Assembly: GCA_001787755.1 (NCBI GenBank)
Contig: MFYJ01000004.1
Span: 906 to 53,786 of the forward strand
DNA from: Candidatus Peribacteria bacterium RIFOXYB1_FULL_54_35
Lineage (GTDB): Bacteria > Patescibacteriota > Gracilibacteria > Peribacterales > Peribacteraceae
Length of the DNA: 52,881 nt
Direction of reading: 5' to 3'
The notes beneath the pieces are model-generated. The model saw only the letters and a list, made by a program, of their open reading frames with translations, ran no database searches and was not told the origin of the DNA. The stretch's first letter is position 1. Each line of letters starts with the position of its first letter. The translations under genes and the position numbers were made by a program. This document shows positions 15,281 to 23,126 of the stretch, one piece after another.

Positions 15281-16606
15281 TCAGTAGACGGGAAGGAGAT
15301 GATTCACGCTCATGAAGGCTAGGAGTGCTGCGAGAATAGCGGTGGAATATCTATCCCGAGGGATATGTTGAGTTGTTGAATGTATGGCAACTACTACGCA
15401 GTACATGAGGAAAAGAGGGACAATCGGTACGTATTCTGCTTTGAAAATGCCCCAATCGAAGAGCGGGTACTGGTACGCGAAGGCAAGGAGAGCAATGCAG
15501 GAGAGTGTGCTCTGCAGCAGGAGGAGCCAGCCAAAGTCGGAAAAATCTGTGTATGTTCTGCCCCATTTCCAGAGGAAGAACATGATGCCGAGGAAGAAGA
15601 GAGGCAGAGCAGTGGTTGCATAGAAGGTGCTCAGCAGGTCGGATATTTTGGTTTGTGGTCCCCAGAGAGGATCGCCTTTCCAGGTATCGAACCACAGGCG
15701 GTGCCAAAGGGAATCTTGCACCGGTGCTTCTTTCCAAAAGGGTCTGGATGGTACGCGGAGCATGTGAAGGAGAAACGTGACCCGTTGAGTGTCTCGAAGA
15801 AACCGCATTTGTGCGAGGTCTTCAGGCCGTTGCCATTCCATTCCCACTGGCATCAAAGATCCTTCAGTTTGATAGTAGCGGATGTAGTAGAAGGGGACTA
15901 CTGCTAGCAGAGCGAGACTGCAGGCGATGATGCAAGAGAGAAAATATTCTCTGGATGATGATGTTTGCATGCGAATAAGAAGCACGAAGAACGGGAGAAA
16001 GAAGTTCAGGAGGCAGGAGTATTTCGTGAGAAGCCCGGCGGTCAGAACTGCGGAAAGTACAAAGATGCGTCCAAGCCAAACACTTCGTCTTTGGGGGCCA
16101 GCAGATTGTTGCCAGAAGAAGCGGATACTCAAGTACAGCGTGAGGATAGTGAGGAAGAACTGGAATGAGTCGTAGGTGATGGCGCGTGCGAGGTAGATGA
16201 AGGCAGGGAGTGACAGAGAGGTGTAGAGGAAAATGATTCCTGGTGTGGTGTACAGAGTGTCAACTCGTTTCAGGCTACTGCGCAGGAGGAGGAAGGCGCC
16301 GAGAAAGCTGAGAGATGAAAGAAGTTGTGTACCCGTGACAGGGTTTCCTGTGAAGACGGAAAAGGCTTTAGCGAGAAGGAAACTAAGTGGCGGGTGATAG
16401 TCAGTGAGATTCATCCGAAAATCAGGCAGCGATCCGAATATGTTCATGCGGTGGACTGTCCCTAAAAATGCTTCCGCATCATGACCTGTAATTTCTCCCC
16501 AATGCATAAAGAGCAGCGCAAAATGGAGTGCAAGGAATGCACAGAGAAGCATTTGTTCATTTGTGCGCGGAGACGTGGCAGTCACAGGTGCAATGTAGTG
16601 TAGCAT
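15281..16606 (-). CDS. GT-C membrane glycosyltransferase paralogue 1 of 5
   Basis: The 441-residue product pairs with paralogue 4: WGEITGHDAEAF, LTDYHPPLSFLL, FTGN and terminal VNHLLPVY. The start is uncertain. ATG 16606 gives a 49-base overlap with the FkbM gene, ATG 16552 gives no overlap but removes 18 residues that are probably cytoplasmic, and the frame is open to 16639. All contain the complete first helix. It is the first of the five tandem copies downstream of the methyltransferase. Confidence 0.78.
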   Translation of the reverse strand: MLHYIAPVTATSPRTNEQMLLCAFLALHFALLFMHWGEITGHDAEAFLGTVHRMNIFGSLPDFRMNLTDYHPPLSFLLAKAFSVFTGNPVTGTQLLSSLSFLGAFLLLRSSLKRVDTLYTTPGIIFLYTSLSLPAFIYLARAITYDSFQFFLTILTLYLSIRFFWQQSAGPQRRSVWLGRIFVLSAVLTAGLLTKYSCLLNFFLPFFVLLIRMQTSSSREYFLSCIIACSLALLAVVPFYYIRYYQTEGSLMPVGMEWQRPEDLAQMRFLRDTQRVTFLLHMLRVPSRPFWKEAPVQDSLWHRLWFDTWKGDPLWGPQTKISDLLSTFYATTALPLFFLGIMFFLWKWGRTYTDFSDFGWLLLLQSTLSCIALLAFAYQYPLFDWGIFKAEYVPIVPLFLMYCVVVAIHSTTQHIPRDRYSTAILAALLAFMSVNHLLPVY

Positions 16607-17402
16607 CTTCCGAGTGAGGAGAATGCTTCCGGATGGCAATGATGTTCACATATCCCTGCGTGCAGCCATGTATGAAAGCGAAATGATCTGCTATGGGCAT
16701 CGGCTTGCCACATGATGAAAGACTGTGAAGTTCATACCCGATGCTCTGCAGCAGAGTGCAGAGGTTTGCTGCGCTGCTTCCCCCTCTGAGCAGCCCTTCC
16801 AAGTTCAGTTCAAGGGCTATCCAGGCTGGTGGATATGTGGCGAGTAGCTCTGCTGCTCCTCGGAGCACAATCGTTTCTGCTCCCTCTACGTCAATTTTCA
16901 TGGCGTCAATATTGGAGATTTGCTGTGTACGGCAGAAGGAATCGACGGTGGTCATTTCTACGACGATCGGATCCTCGGCAAACGGCATGTGAAAAAGGCT
17001 GCTATTCGCACGATTGCAGGCATTTGGGTAGAAGCGGTGTTGTTGTATGGCGTCTCCGGCTGCCGATGGTACGCATTGGATGTTCTGCCGTCTGCGCGTG
17101 TGGTTTCTGAGAACTTCAAACGACCATGGGTCGGGTTCGAAGCTGAAAACACGGCCCCGCGGGCCGACGAGCGAAGAGAAAAGGCGGCTGTAGTAGCCTG
17201 TGTGCGCGCCGATATCCAGCATGGTCATTCCTTCGTGGATGTGTGAGCGGAAGAAGCGATACTCCGGCTGCTCGAAGAGATACTTTGCACAGCCGTAAAG
17301 CAGAGTGTATGTCTGCTGCATAAATCTGCAGTGGCGCAGCGGCGGGAGCAAAGCAGTACGTGTAACGAGATGGCCTATGGCGTAGGTCGCTTGTTTGAGC
17401 AT
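16557..17402 (-). CDS. FkbM family methyltransferase
   Basis: The 281-residue product has the FkbM SAM-dependent methyltransferase fold. Motif I is MLDIGAHTGYYSRLF (~60-74), then FSFEPDPWSFEVLRNH, and MKIDVEGAETIVLRG (~167-181), which is the most characteristic FkbM segment. Such enzymes O-methylate sugars, and here it would cap or decorate glycans made by the surrounding transferases. The ATG at 17402 overlaps the end of the GT2 gene by 28 bp. The His/Cys-rich tail (HCTCDCHV) is unusual and may be an addition that overlaps the next gene. Confidence 0.88.
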   Translation of the reverse strand: MLKQATYAIGHLVTRTALLPPLRHCRFMQQTYTLLYGCAKYLFEQPEYRFFRSHIHEGMTMLDIGAHTGYYSRLFSSLVGPRGRVFSFEPDPWSFEVLRNHTRRRQNIQCVPSAAGDAIQQHRFYPNACNRANSSLFHMPFAEDPIVVEMTTVDSFCRTQQISNIDAMKIDVEGAETIVLRGAAELLATYPPAWIALELNLEGLLRGGSSAANLCTLLQSIGYELHSLSSCGKPMPIADHFAFIHGCTQGYVNIIAIRKHSPHSEDATLHCTCDCHVSAHK

Positions 17403-18145
17403 GTGCTTGTTTTCAAGAGAGCAAGGAGGCAGAGGAAGTAGACCCGCAGCAGTTGCACACCACCTCTCCAGCGGGCGATATTCGTTGTGCCGTACTGCCG
17501 TGCTCTGTAGTGAATGGGTACTTCCTTCACGCGGCAGCGGCAGTAGGGTGCGATGAAGAAGAGTGCGAAGTCCCCAAACGGATCAGCTGTGAAGATGTGA
17601 GGATGCTCTTCGCGTGTGCGCTCATAGTCTCTGCGCAGAAACACTTTGGTGCCGCAGAGAGTATCTGTGATGCGTCTCCGGAAGAGCGGACGCCAGGCAA
17701 GGGCGAATAGTTTATTGGCGAAGAAATTCCAGAAGCGCATAGCTCCTCTCTCCATGGGGTGCACAAGACGTGATCCGAATGCGAACGTTGCGGACCCGTC
17801 GGCAAAGGGCGCAAAGAATTCCGGGAGTGAGGCAGGGGGGACGGTGAGATCAGCATCGAGAATGAAGATGATCTCCCCCGTGGCATGTGCAATTCCTTCC
17901 CATACTGCATCTGCTTTCCCGTGCCCCTTTTGTTGCAGAAGAGTGACATGCGGCCAATCCTCTGCATGCGATCTTACGCATCGTTGCAGTTCTTTCCAGG
18001 TATTGTCCACCGAGTTCCCTTCCACAAAAATGAGCTCCATCTGTTCACAGAAATGCGGCATTTCCTGGAAGATGCGCTCAATATGCCCCTCTTCGTTCCG
18101 TGCAGGGATAATGACACTTGCAGATTCTGTACATGTTTGCTGCAT
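17375..18145 (-). CDS. glycosyltransferase family 2 (dolichyl/polyprenyl-phosphate sugar synthase-like)
   Basis: The 256-residue product is a GT-A fold transferase. It opens with SVIIPARNEEGHI (10-22), followed by KGHGKADAVWEGIAHATG and the metal-binding DAD at 97-99, and ITDTLCGTKVFLRRDY (~155-170) as in polyprenyl-phosphate mannose/glucose synthases. These make the lipid-linked sugar donors that GT-C enzymes use, which fits the five GT-C genes downstream. A weakly hydrophobic C-terminus (LRVYFLCLLALL) may bind the membrane. The last 28 bp overlap the FkbM start. Confidence 0.9.
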   Translation of the reverse strand: MQQTCTESASVIIPARNEEGHIERIFQEMPHFCEQMELIFVEGNSVDNTWKELQRCVRSHAEDWPHVTLLQQKGHGKADAVWEGIAHATGEIIFILDADLTVPPASLPEFFAPFADGSATFAFGSRLVHPMERGAMRFWNFFANKLFALAWRPLFRRRITDTLCGTKVFLRRDYERTREEHPHIFTADPFGDFALFFIAPYCRCRVKEVPIHYRARQYGTTNIARWRGGVQLLRVYFLCLLALLKTSTCSNKRPTP

Positions 18146-18204
18146 GGCTGATAGTAAACACGTTTTCTACACTGTATGCCAAGTGCTTAACTGGGAGTGC
18201 TGTG

Positions 18205-18226
18205 GTTCATGAGGATCATCATGAAC
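18205..18226. repeat. 8-bp inverted repeat between fcl and GT2
   Basis: GTTCATGA (18205-18212) and TCATGAAC (18219-18226) form a perfect stem with a 6-nt loop in the 95-bp gap of the glycan operon. It may be a processing or regulatory hairpin; there is no T run. Confidence 0.45.
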
Positions 18227-18240
18227 ACGAATGACAGTCT

Positions 18241-19206
18241 TCAGGACTGCAGCAGCGTGGCTGTTTCGTTGCAGTGAGAGAGGATGTGTTCCCTGTACCA
18301 TTCATATGTTTTCTCCAGCCCTTCCCTGAGGGTGTATGTATGCTGCCAGCCCAGCGTGCGAATTTTGCGGACATCGAGGTAGCGGCGGCTCACTCCCTCG
18401 AGCTTGCTGTCATCGAATTCCAATCTGCCCCTGTACCCAACGACGGTACAGATGGTCTCCGCGAGGGTCCGAATACCCACTTCCTCCCCTGTGCCGATGT
18501 TGATGATCTCTGGGCTGTTGTAACAGCGCATGAGATGGAGGCACGCGCTGGCACAGTCATCGACGTAGAGGAAGTCTCTCGTTGCAAAGCCGCTGCCCCA
18601 AATATCGACGGATGGCGCATTTGAGATTTTTGCTTCATGAATTTTCCGCATAAGAGCCGGGATGACATGCGATGTCCGCAGGTCGAAATTATCGTTGGGC
18701 CCGTACATGTTTGTGGGCATCACACTGATGAAATTGCATCCATGCTGTTTCCTGAGAGCCTGGCACAGGAGGATGCCGGAAATTTTTGCAATAGCATATG
18801 CCTGGTTGGATGGTTCCAGTGTGTTGGAGAGCAATGCCTCTTCCGCGATGGGTTGCTGCGCTTGCCGGGGGTAGATACAGGCGCTCCCGAAGAAGAGGAG
18901 TTTCTGCACCCCTGCATCTCTGGCAGAGAGGAGGACAGTATTCTGCATGGCAATGTTCTCTGTAAGGAATTCCGTTGGCTGGAGTGTATTTGCCAGTATG
19001 CCTCCTACTTTTCCTGCCGCGAAGAAGACGTACTGTGGTTTGGTTTCGAGGAAGAACGCCTGTGTTTCCTGCACATCTGTGAGATCGAGCGTGGAGTGAT
19101 CGCGAGTAATGATCGAACGGTATCCTTCACTCTCGAGGAGTCGGAGAAGTGCGGAACCTACCATCCCGCTGTGGCCTGCAATGTAGATGCGCGCATCGCG
19201 TTCCAT
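18241..19206 (-). CDS. fcl: GDP-L-fucose synthase
   Basis: The 321-residue product is an extended short-chain dehydrogenase matching GDP-4-keto-6-deoxy-mannose epimerase/reductase, the last step to GDP-L-fucose. The NADP-binding glycine motif is GHSGMVGSAL (11-20). SACIYP follows at about 109-113 and the catalytic YxxxK is Tyr138/Lys142. PTNMYGPNDNFDL and the FLYVDDCA segment are typical. It is the first gene of the minus-strand glycan operon and implies a fucosylated or fucose-derived surface glycan. No GDP-mannose dehydratase lies in the window. TATACT lies 10 bp before its ATG on the minus strand as a possible -10 box. Confidence 0.92.
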   Translation of the reverse strand: MERDARIYIAGHSGMVGSALLRLLESEGYRSIITRDHSTLDLTDVQETQAFFLETKPQYVFFAAGKVGGILANTLQPTEFLTENIAMQNTVLLSARDAGVQKLLFFGSACIYPRQAQQPIAEEALLSNTLEPSNQAYAIAKISGILLCQALRKQHGCNFISVMPTNMYGPNDNFDLRTSHVIPALMRKIHEAKISNAPSVDIWGSGFATRDFLYVDDCASACLHLMRCYNSPEIINIGTGEEVGIRTLAETICTVVGYRGRLEFDDSKLEGVSRRYLDVRKIRTLGWQHTYTLREGLEKTYEWYREHILSHCNETATLLQS

Positions 19207-19260
19207 GGTGCGATAGAGTATACCGCAACCTCCAGAGAGAAGGGGGATCTGAGTTTCAAG

Positions 19261-19289
19261 TGGCAGTGTCTGGCAGTTGCACGTATAGT
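19261..19289 (+). promoter_or_regulatory. lemA promoter, near-leaderless
   Basis: TGGCAG (19261-19266), a 17-bp spacer and TATAGT (19284-19289) precede the ATG at 19299 by 9 nt, so the transcript would carry only two or three untranslated bases. Confidence 0.5.
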
Positions 19290-19298
19290 GTGGCCACT

Positions 19299-19868
19299 AT
19301 GGCATCATTCAGCAAAAAACATGTTCTCCTCATCATCGGCATTGTCGTCCTCTTCCTCGCAGGTTGGATCGCTGTCACGTACAATACGCTCGTAGGGCAG
19401 GAAACGGTTGTGGAAACAGCGTGGTCGGTTGTGGAAACGCAGTACCAGCGGCGCTTTGACCTCGTACCGAACCTGGTGTCTACGGTAAAAGGGGAGGCGG
19501 ATTTTGAACAGAGCACTCTCATAGAAGTCACCAATGCCCGTGCACGTGCAACAGGGGCGACGACTCAGGGCGAGAAACTCGAGGCGTTCCAGGGGTTCGA
19601 TAGCGCCCTTGCGCGTCTCCTCGTGACGGTGGAGGCATACCCGCAGTTGCGCGCGACGCAGGGTTTCCAGGACCTCATGGCGCAGCTGGAAGGAACGGAG
19701 AATCGCATTGCCGTTGCAAGGAAGGACTACAATCAAGCAGTGCAGCAGTACACTGTGAGTATCCGCCAATTCCCGACGGTGCTCATTGCAGGCATGCTCG
19801 GGTTTGAACCTCGCGGTTTCTTCGAGGCCGATGAAAGTGCCGAAGCTGCCCCGGCTGTCGACTTCTAA
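19299..19868 (+). CDS. lemA: LemA family protein
   Basis: The 189-residue product has one N-terminal transmembrane helix (about 8-29) followed by the helical LemA domain: YNTLVGQETVVETAWSVVETQYQRRFDLVPNLV, then repeated helices and the near C-terminal YNxxxxxY segment (DYNQAVQQYTVSIRQFP), ending in the GFEPRGFFE motif typical of LemA. The function is not settled; LemA proteins are membrane-anchored with most of the chain outside. The gene is followed five bases later by a TPM-domain gene, the usual partner. It diverges from fcl. Confidence 0.93.
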   Translation: MASFSKKHVLLIIGIVVLFLAGWIAVTYNTLVGQETVVETAWSVVETQYQRRFDLVPNLVSTVKGEADFEQSTLIEVTNARARATGATTQGEKLEAFQGFDSALARLLVTVEAYPQLRATQGFQDLMAQLEGTENRIAVARKDYNQAVQQYTVSIRQFPTVLIAGMLGFEPRGFFEADESAEAAPAVDF

Positions 19869-19873
19869 TCACC

Positions 19874-20788
19874 ATGCGCATTGCATCCCATCGTCCAATG
19901 TATGTTCTGCTCTTCCTGGCAGTAGCTCTTCTGCCTCTGCAGACGGTTGCATTTGAGATTCCACCGAATGACGGGTTCGTGACAGACGCAGCGGGTATTC
20001 TTTCCCCGGAGGAGGAACAGCGTCTGGAGTCGTTGCTCTCTGCGTACCAGGCAGAGACAACGAATGAAATTGCAGTGGTGATAGTGGAGACCACAGAGGG
20101 CGAGCCGCTCATGGAGACGGCAGTGGAAATCGGACGCCTGTGGGGAGTGGGAACGAAGGAGAACGACAACGGAATTATCCTGCTCATTTCGTACGCGGAC
20201 CGGGAAATGTTTTTGGCAACCGGTTATGGTCTGGAGGGAGCGGTGCCCGACATCGTGGCGAAGGGAGTCATTGAACGCGAGGTTACCCCACGCTTCCGGG
20301 ACGGGGAATTTGCGGCAGGGATAGAGGCGGGTGTTCTTGCTCTCCAGAAGCACATAGGAGGGGAGTACACGCCGGATAGGTATGCCGGATCTTCCTCAGA
20401 TTTTCCGCTGTCAGTTGCCTTCTTCTTCAGCATCTTCGTTCTTGCATTCCTCTCTGCAGTCGTCGAGGGGATACTCATCGCGCTCGCGCCCTCCCGTTCG
20501 TGGTGGGCAGGGGGAATCGTGGGGTTGCTCCTTGGCATCTTCCTCACGGGAGCCAGTGGATGGTGGTGGAGCATTCCCTTCCTCGTGATCGCAGGGTTTG
20601 TTTTTGATTTCGTCGTTTCGCGCCTCTATCACTTCGATGAGCGCTTTGCCCGCTTCGTGCATCGGCGAAAGAAGCACCGGAGGACGAGATGGGGCGGTCC
20701 GGGGGGCGGATCATTCGGCGGAGGACACTCCGGCGGCGGATTCAGCGGCGGCTCCTTTGGGGGCGGGGGCGCACGGGGGAGCTGGTAA
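19874..20788 (+). CDS. TPM-domain membrane protein (YgcG-like)
   Basis: The 304-residue product has a signal peptide (to about residue 25, LPLQTVAFE), a TPM_phosphatase domain (about 30-155, with FVTDAAGILSPEEEQRLE and NDNGIILLISYADREMFLATGYGLEG), two transmembrane helices (~180-225), a basic cytoplasmic segment (HRRKKHRRTRW) and a glycine-rich tail with GGGSFGGGHSGGG-type repeats. The LemA-TPM gene pair is common in bacteria; the biochemical role is unclear. Coupling to lemA is tight (5 bp). Confidence 0.92.
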   Translation: MRIASHRPMYVLLFLAVALLPLQTVAFEIPPNDGFVTDAAGILSPEEEQRLESLLSAYQAETTNEIAVVIVETTEGEPLMETAVEIGRLWGVGTKENDNGIILLISYADREMFLATGYGLEGAVPDIVAKGVIEREVTPRFRDGEFAAGIEAGVLALQKHIGGEYTPDRYAGSSSDFPLSVAFFFSIFVLAFLSAVVEGILIALAPSRSWWAGGIVGLLLGIFLTGASGWWWSIPFLVIAGFVFDFVVSRLYHFDERFARFVHRRKKHRRTRWGGPGGGSFGGGHSGGGFSGGSFGGGGARGSW

Positions 20789-20789
20789 G

Positions 20790-21020
20790 TTACTTGCTTT
20801 TGAAGAGAGGTCTTAAGGGATTTTTCTGGAAGAGAATGGCTTCGATGCCCCTCTTGAAGAGGAAGATGCCAATCCCGATGCCAATGGCAACGGGCCCGAG
20901 TGCTGCGATGTTATTCTCGATGCTTCCAATTGCAGTTTCCGCCATGTGACCGGTTTCAGCACTCAGCGAGAGTACGGGTGCTGCGGGAGGAGCGACAGGG
21001 AGTGACTCTGGTGTAGCCAT
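20790..21020 (-). CDS. small single-helix membrane protein
   Basis: The 76-residue product starts MATPESLPV, has a Pro/Ala-rich N-terminus, an amphipathic stretch (ETGHMAETAIGSIENNIAAL) and one Gly/Ile-rich transmembrane helix (PVAIGIGIGIFLF) followed by a basic tail KRGIE...FKSK. I recognise no family. Topologically it resembles small pore or filamentous-phage coat proteins, a similarity of pattern only. The start is set by ATG 21020, which lies 18 nt after a consensus -10 box; the frame is open further upstream but would then precede the promoter. It converges with the TPM gene. Confidence 0.6.
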   Translation of the reverse strand: MATPESLPVAPPAAPVLSLSAETGHMAETAIGSIENNIAALGPVAIGIGIGIFLFKRGIEAILFQKNPLRPLFKSK

Positions 21021-21038
21021 GGTTGTGTGTTTAATAAG

Positions 21039-21047
21039 ATTATACCA
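21039..21047 (-). promoter_or_regulatory. extended -10 promoter of small membrane protein
   Basis: On the minus strand TGG precedes TATAAT (21044-21039), an extended -10 element; the -35 region is poor. Transcription would begin about 11 nt before the ATG at 21020. Confidence 0.6.
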
Positions 21048-21070
21048 TAAACTTTCAATATTTGCGAGAA

Positions 21071-21099
21071 TGAACACTTCAAAGGAAAATCTGTAGAAT
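21071..21099 (+). promoter_or_regulatory. promoter of the 21106 gene, leaderless spacing
   Basis: TGAACA (21071-21076), a 17-bp spacer and TAGAAT (21094-21099) lie 6 nt before ATG 21106. The predicted start of transcription coincides with the start codon. Confidence 0.6.
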
Positions 21100-21105
21100 G
21101 CAGCT

Positions 21106-22026
21106 ATGATTGAATCTCTGCTGCTCTCGTACTACCTGTATCATGTGCAGCTCCCTGCGCAGATTCAGGCGGAGAGTGAGGGGCGGGGGAGAGGGCATCT
21201 CACGGTGGAGCTGAGGCAGAGTCCTCTCCGTTCCGTGCAGCCGGGGACTCAGCGTGTTCCTCTGCTCACCCTCCGTCTCACTGCTTCCTGTACGGAGGAT
21301 GTTTCGCTCGAGTCCGTACGTGCGCACCGGCGCGGCATGGGGAGCAGCAGTGACATTCTCGCTCTGTACGCGATGCAGGGCAGCCGCCGTCTCGTCGATG
21401 GCAGACAGCTTTCACGTTCCGGTTTCGCCGAACTCCATTTTCGGGATTTCATCATTCCCGCGTGCGGCACGGAAGAACTCCTTCTCTTTGCAGATTTTGC
21501 CCAGGATGCGGCGGTAGCAGGGGAGCACTGGCTGACAGTGGAGGGTGCGGGGGATATCGTCGCTGGCGGAGCAGGGGTGACGCTTCTGCGCAGCGGAGTT
21601 CCTGAGAGGCAAAGAACGGCAGGGGGGCGTGTGCGCGGCACGATTACAGTGGAGTATCTGCATCTTCTCCAGGAAGTGCGGTACGGGGAAGACAGGACTG
21701 TGTCGCGCATCCGTCTGACAGCAGACGGCCAGGAAGACCACCTCATTCATGCCATCACAGTCACGAATGAAGGCTCTGCCCGGGATGCAGATTTGCAGGG
21801 GATATTCCTGCGTGCCGGGCGGAACCGGCGCATCAGTGCCATTGCGGAACAACTGGATGGGGAGAGGGTGCGTCTGACGCTGGATCCGCCACTGTCCCTC
21901 AGGAAGAACCAGACGAAGCTCCTCGAGCTTCAGGCGGACGTACGGGCAGGGCGCAGGAGAACGCTGCAATTCATCATTGAAGAGCCCAGCGACATAGAGG
22001 CTGAAGCAGCAACACGCGCTGAGTGA
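21106..22026 (+). CDS. hypothetical protein with two Ig-like repeats
   Basis: The 306-residue product has no clear signal peptide or membrane helix. It appears to contain two diverged copies of a beta-rich repeat. The first (about 60-165) includes SVRAHRRG, ALYAMQGSRRLVDG and CGTEELLLFADF. The second (about 205-300) includes HAITVTNEGSARDADLQGIFL and KNQTKLLELQADVR. The second repeat resembles domains that read 'events/values with thresholds' only superficially; I do not recognise a family. It is followed by a lipoprotein gene after 102 bp. Confidence 0.6.
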   Translation: MIESLLLSYYLYHVQLPAQIQAESEGRGRGHLTVELRQSPLRSVQPGTQRVPLLTLRLTASCTEDVSLESVRAHRRGMGSSSDILALYAMQGSRRLVDGRQLSRSGFAELHFRDFIIPACGTEELLLFADFAQDAAVAGEHWLTVEGAGDIVAGGAGVTLLRSGVPERQRTAGGRVRGTITVEYLHLLQEVRYGEDRTVSRIRLTADGQEDHLIHAITVTNEGSARDADLQGIFLRAGRNRRISAIAEQLDGERVRLTLDPPLSLRKNQTKLLELQADVRAGRRRTLQFIIEEPSDIEAEAATRAE

Positions 22027-22128
22027 ATGAGAAGGAATTGTCCGTTCGCATGCTTGGGACTGCGGGAAGCCCCACTGGCACATCTTTGCGGGAAGTGGCA
22101 CACTATGATCATCCTTTCCTAGTACTGC

Positions 22129-23112
22129 ATGAGACGTTTTCTTGTAACTCTCACTGGTGCGTTCCTGCTGTTTGTGGGGTGCGCCGGCGAGCAGCAGCCG
22201 ACCATCCCTCCGGAAGAAGTTCTGAGCAACGCAGCGCAAGCGAGCCTGGCGCTGCAGTCTGCGCGTTATGAGCTGAGAGGGTCCTTCGTACTGACGGACA
22301 GTAACAACGTGGCCACATCCGGTACTCTCACGCTCGACGGTGTGCTGCAGGATTCGGGGAAGCAGATCGAGTTTGATGCTTCTCTTGCTGCGAAAACCGC
22401 GCATCCGGATGGAGATATGTCCTTTGCAGCAGACATAGGCGTGATTGTCGGAGGACCGGCGGATCTCTTCGTGAAGCTGGAACGATATACGGCAGAGGGG
22501 CCAAGTCCTTTTTTCAATCCTGCGCTGGTTGAGCAATTTTCAGGAAAGTGGTGGCGCATTCCTCCTGCGAGAGGGGAACAGCTTGCATCTCTGTCCGTGA
22601 CGCCCGATCCCCGCCTTCTGAACGCGCAGGCTCAGGTTGTGAAGGTGGTGCGGGATCTCGGGCTATCCTCGCTTCGCAATAGGCCTGTATACCGGTATGA
22701 AGTCGCACTGGACCATGAGAAACTCATCGCGTACCTCAAAGCATCAGCAGCGGAAAATGCCCAATCTTTTGATGAGCAGAATGTTCGTGCTTCCGTCGCG
22801 AATTTGGATGCCACAGGGGAACTCTGGATTGACAAAGAGACGTTCTATGTACAGCGTCTGCAATGGAAGATCGCGCAGGGCGTGAGCGACAGCGCCAAGA
22901 GCTTCTCTGTGGAATTTGTGGTGGATTTCTTCGATCATGACAGTGCTGCTTCCATTACCATCCCCACGGACGCGACAGAATTTACGCCACTCATGTTCTA
23001 TGATGCGCCCAGTGGACTGGAGATGCAGGAATCCCTTCTTCCTCCCGGAATGGAAGAGGATATGATACAGCAGCTTCTTGAGCAGGGCGCGAATGAATCC
23101 CTTGTAGAGTAG
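22129..23112 (+). CDS. lipoprotein, LppX/LolA-like beta protein
   Basis: The 327-residue product begins with a lipoprotein signal peptide (MRRFLVTLTGAFLLFVGC, Cys18). The mature part has the alternating strands of LolA/LppX-type lipid-binding half-barrels: SARYELRGSFVLT, GTLTLDGVLQDSGKQIEFDASL, KWWRIPPA, and TGELWIDKETFYVQRLQWKI near the end. The fold assignment is from pattern only and is moderate. TATGAT (22103-22108) lies 20 nt upstream as a possible -10 box. The PKD-protein gene starts 14 bp after its stop, so the two are probably co-transcribed. Confidence 0.72.
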   Translation: MRRFLVTLTGAFLLFVGCAGEQQPTIPPEEVLSNAAQASLALQSARYELRGSFVLTDSNNVATSGTLTLDGVLQDSGKQIEFDASLAAKTAHPDGDMSFAADIGVIVGGPADLFVKLERYTAEGPSPFFNPALVEQFSGKWWRIPPARGEQLASLSVTPDPRLLNAQAQVVKVVRDLGLSSLRNRPVYRYEVALDHEKLIAYLKASAAENAQSFDEQNVRASVANLDATGELWIDKETFYVQRLQWKIAQGVSDSAKSFSVEFVVDFFDHDSAASITIPTDATEFTPLMFYDAPSGLEMQESLLPPGMEEDMIQQLLEQGANESLVE

Positions 23113-23126
23113 CTTCCCTTTCCCTC

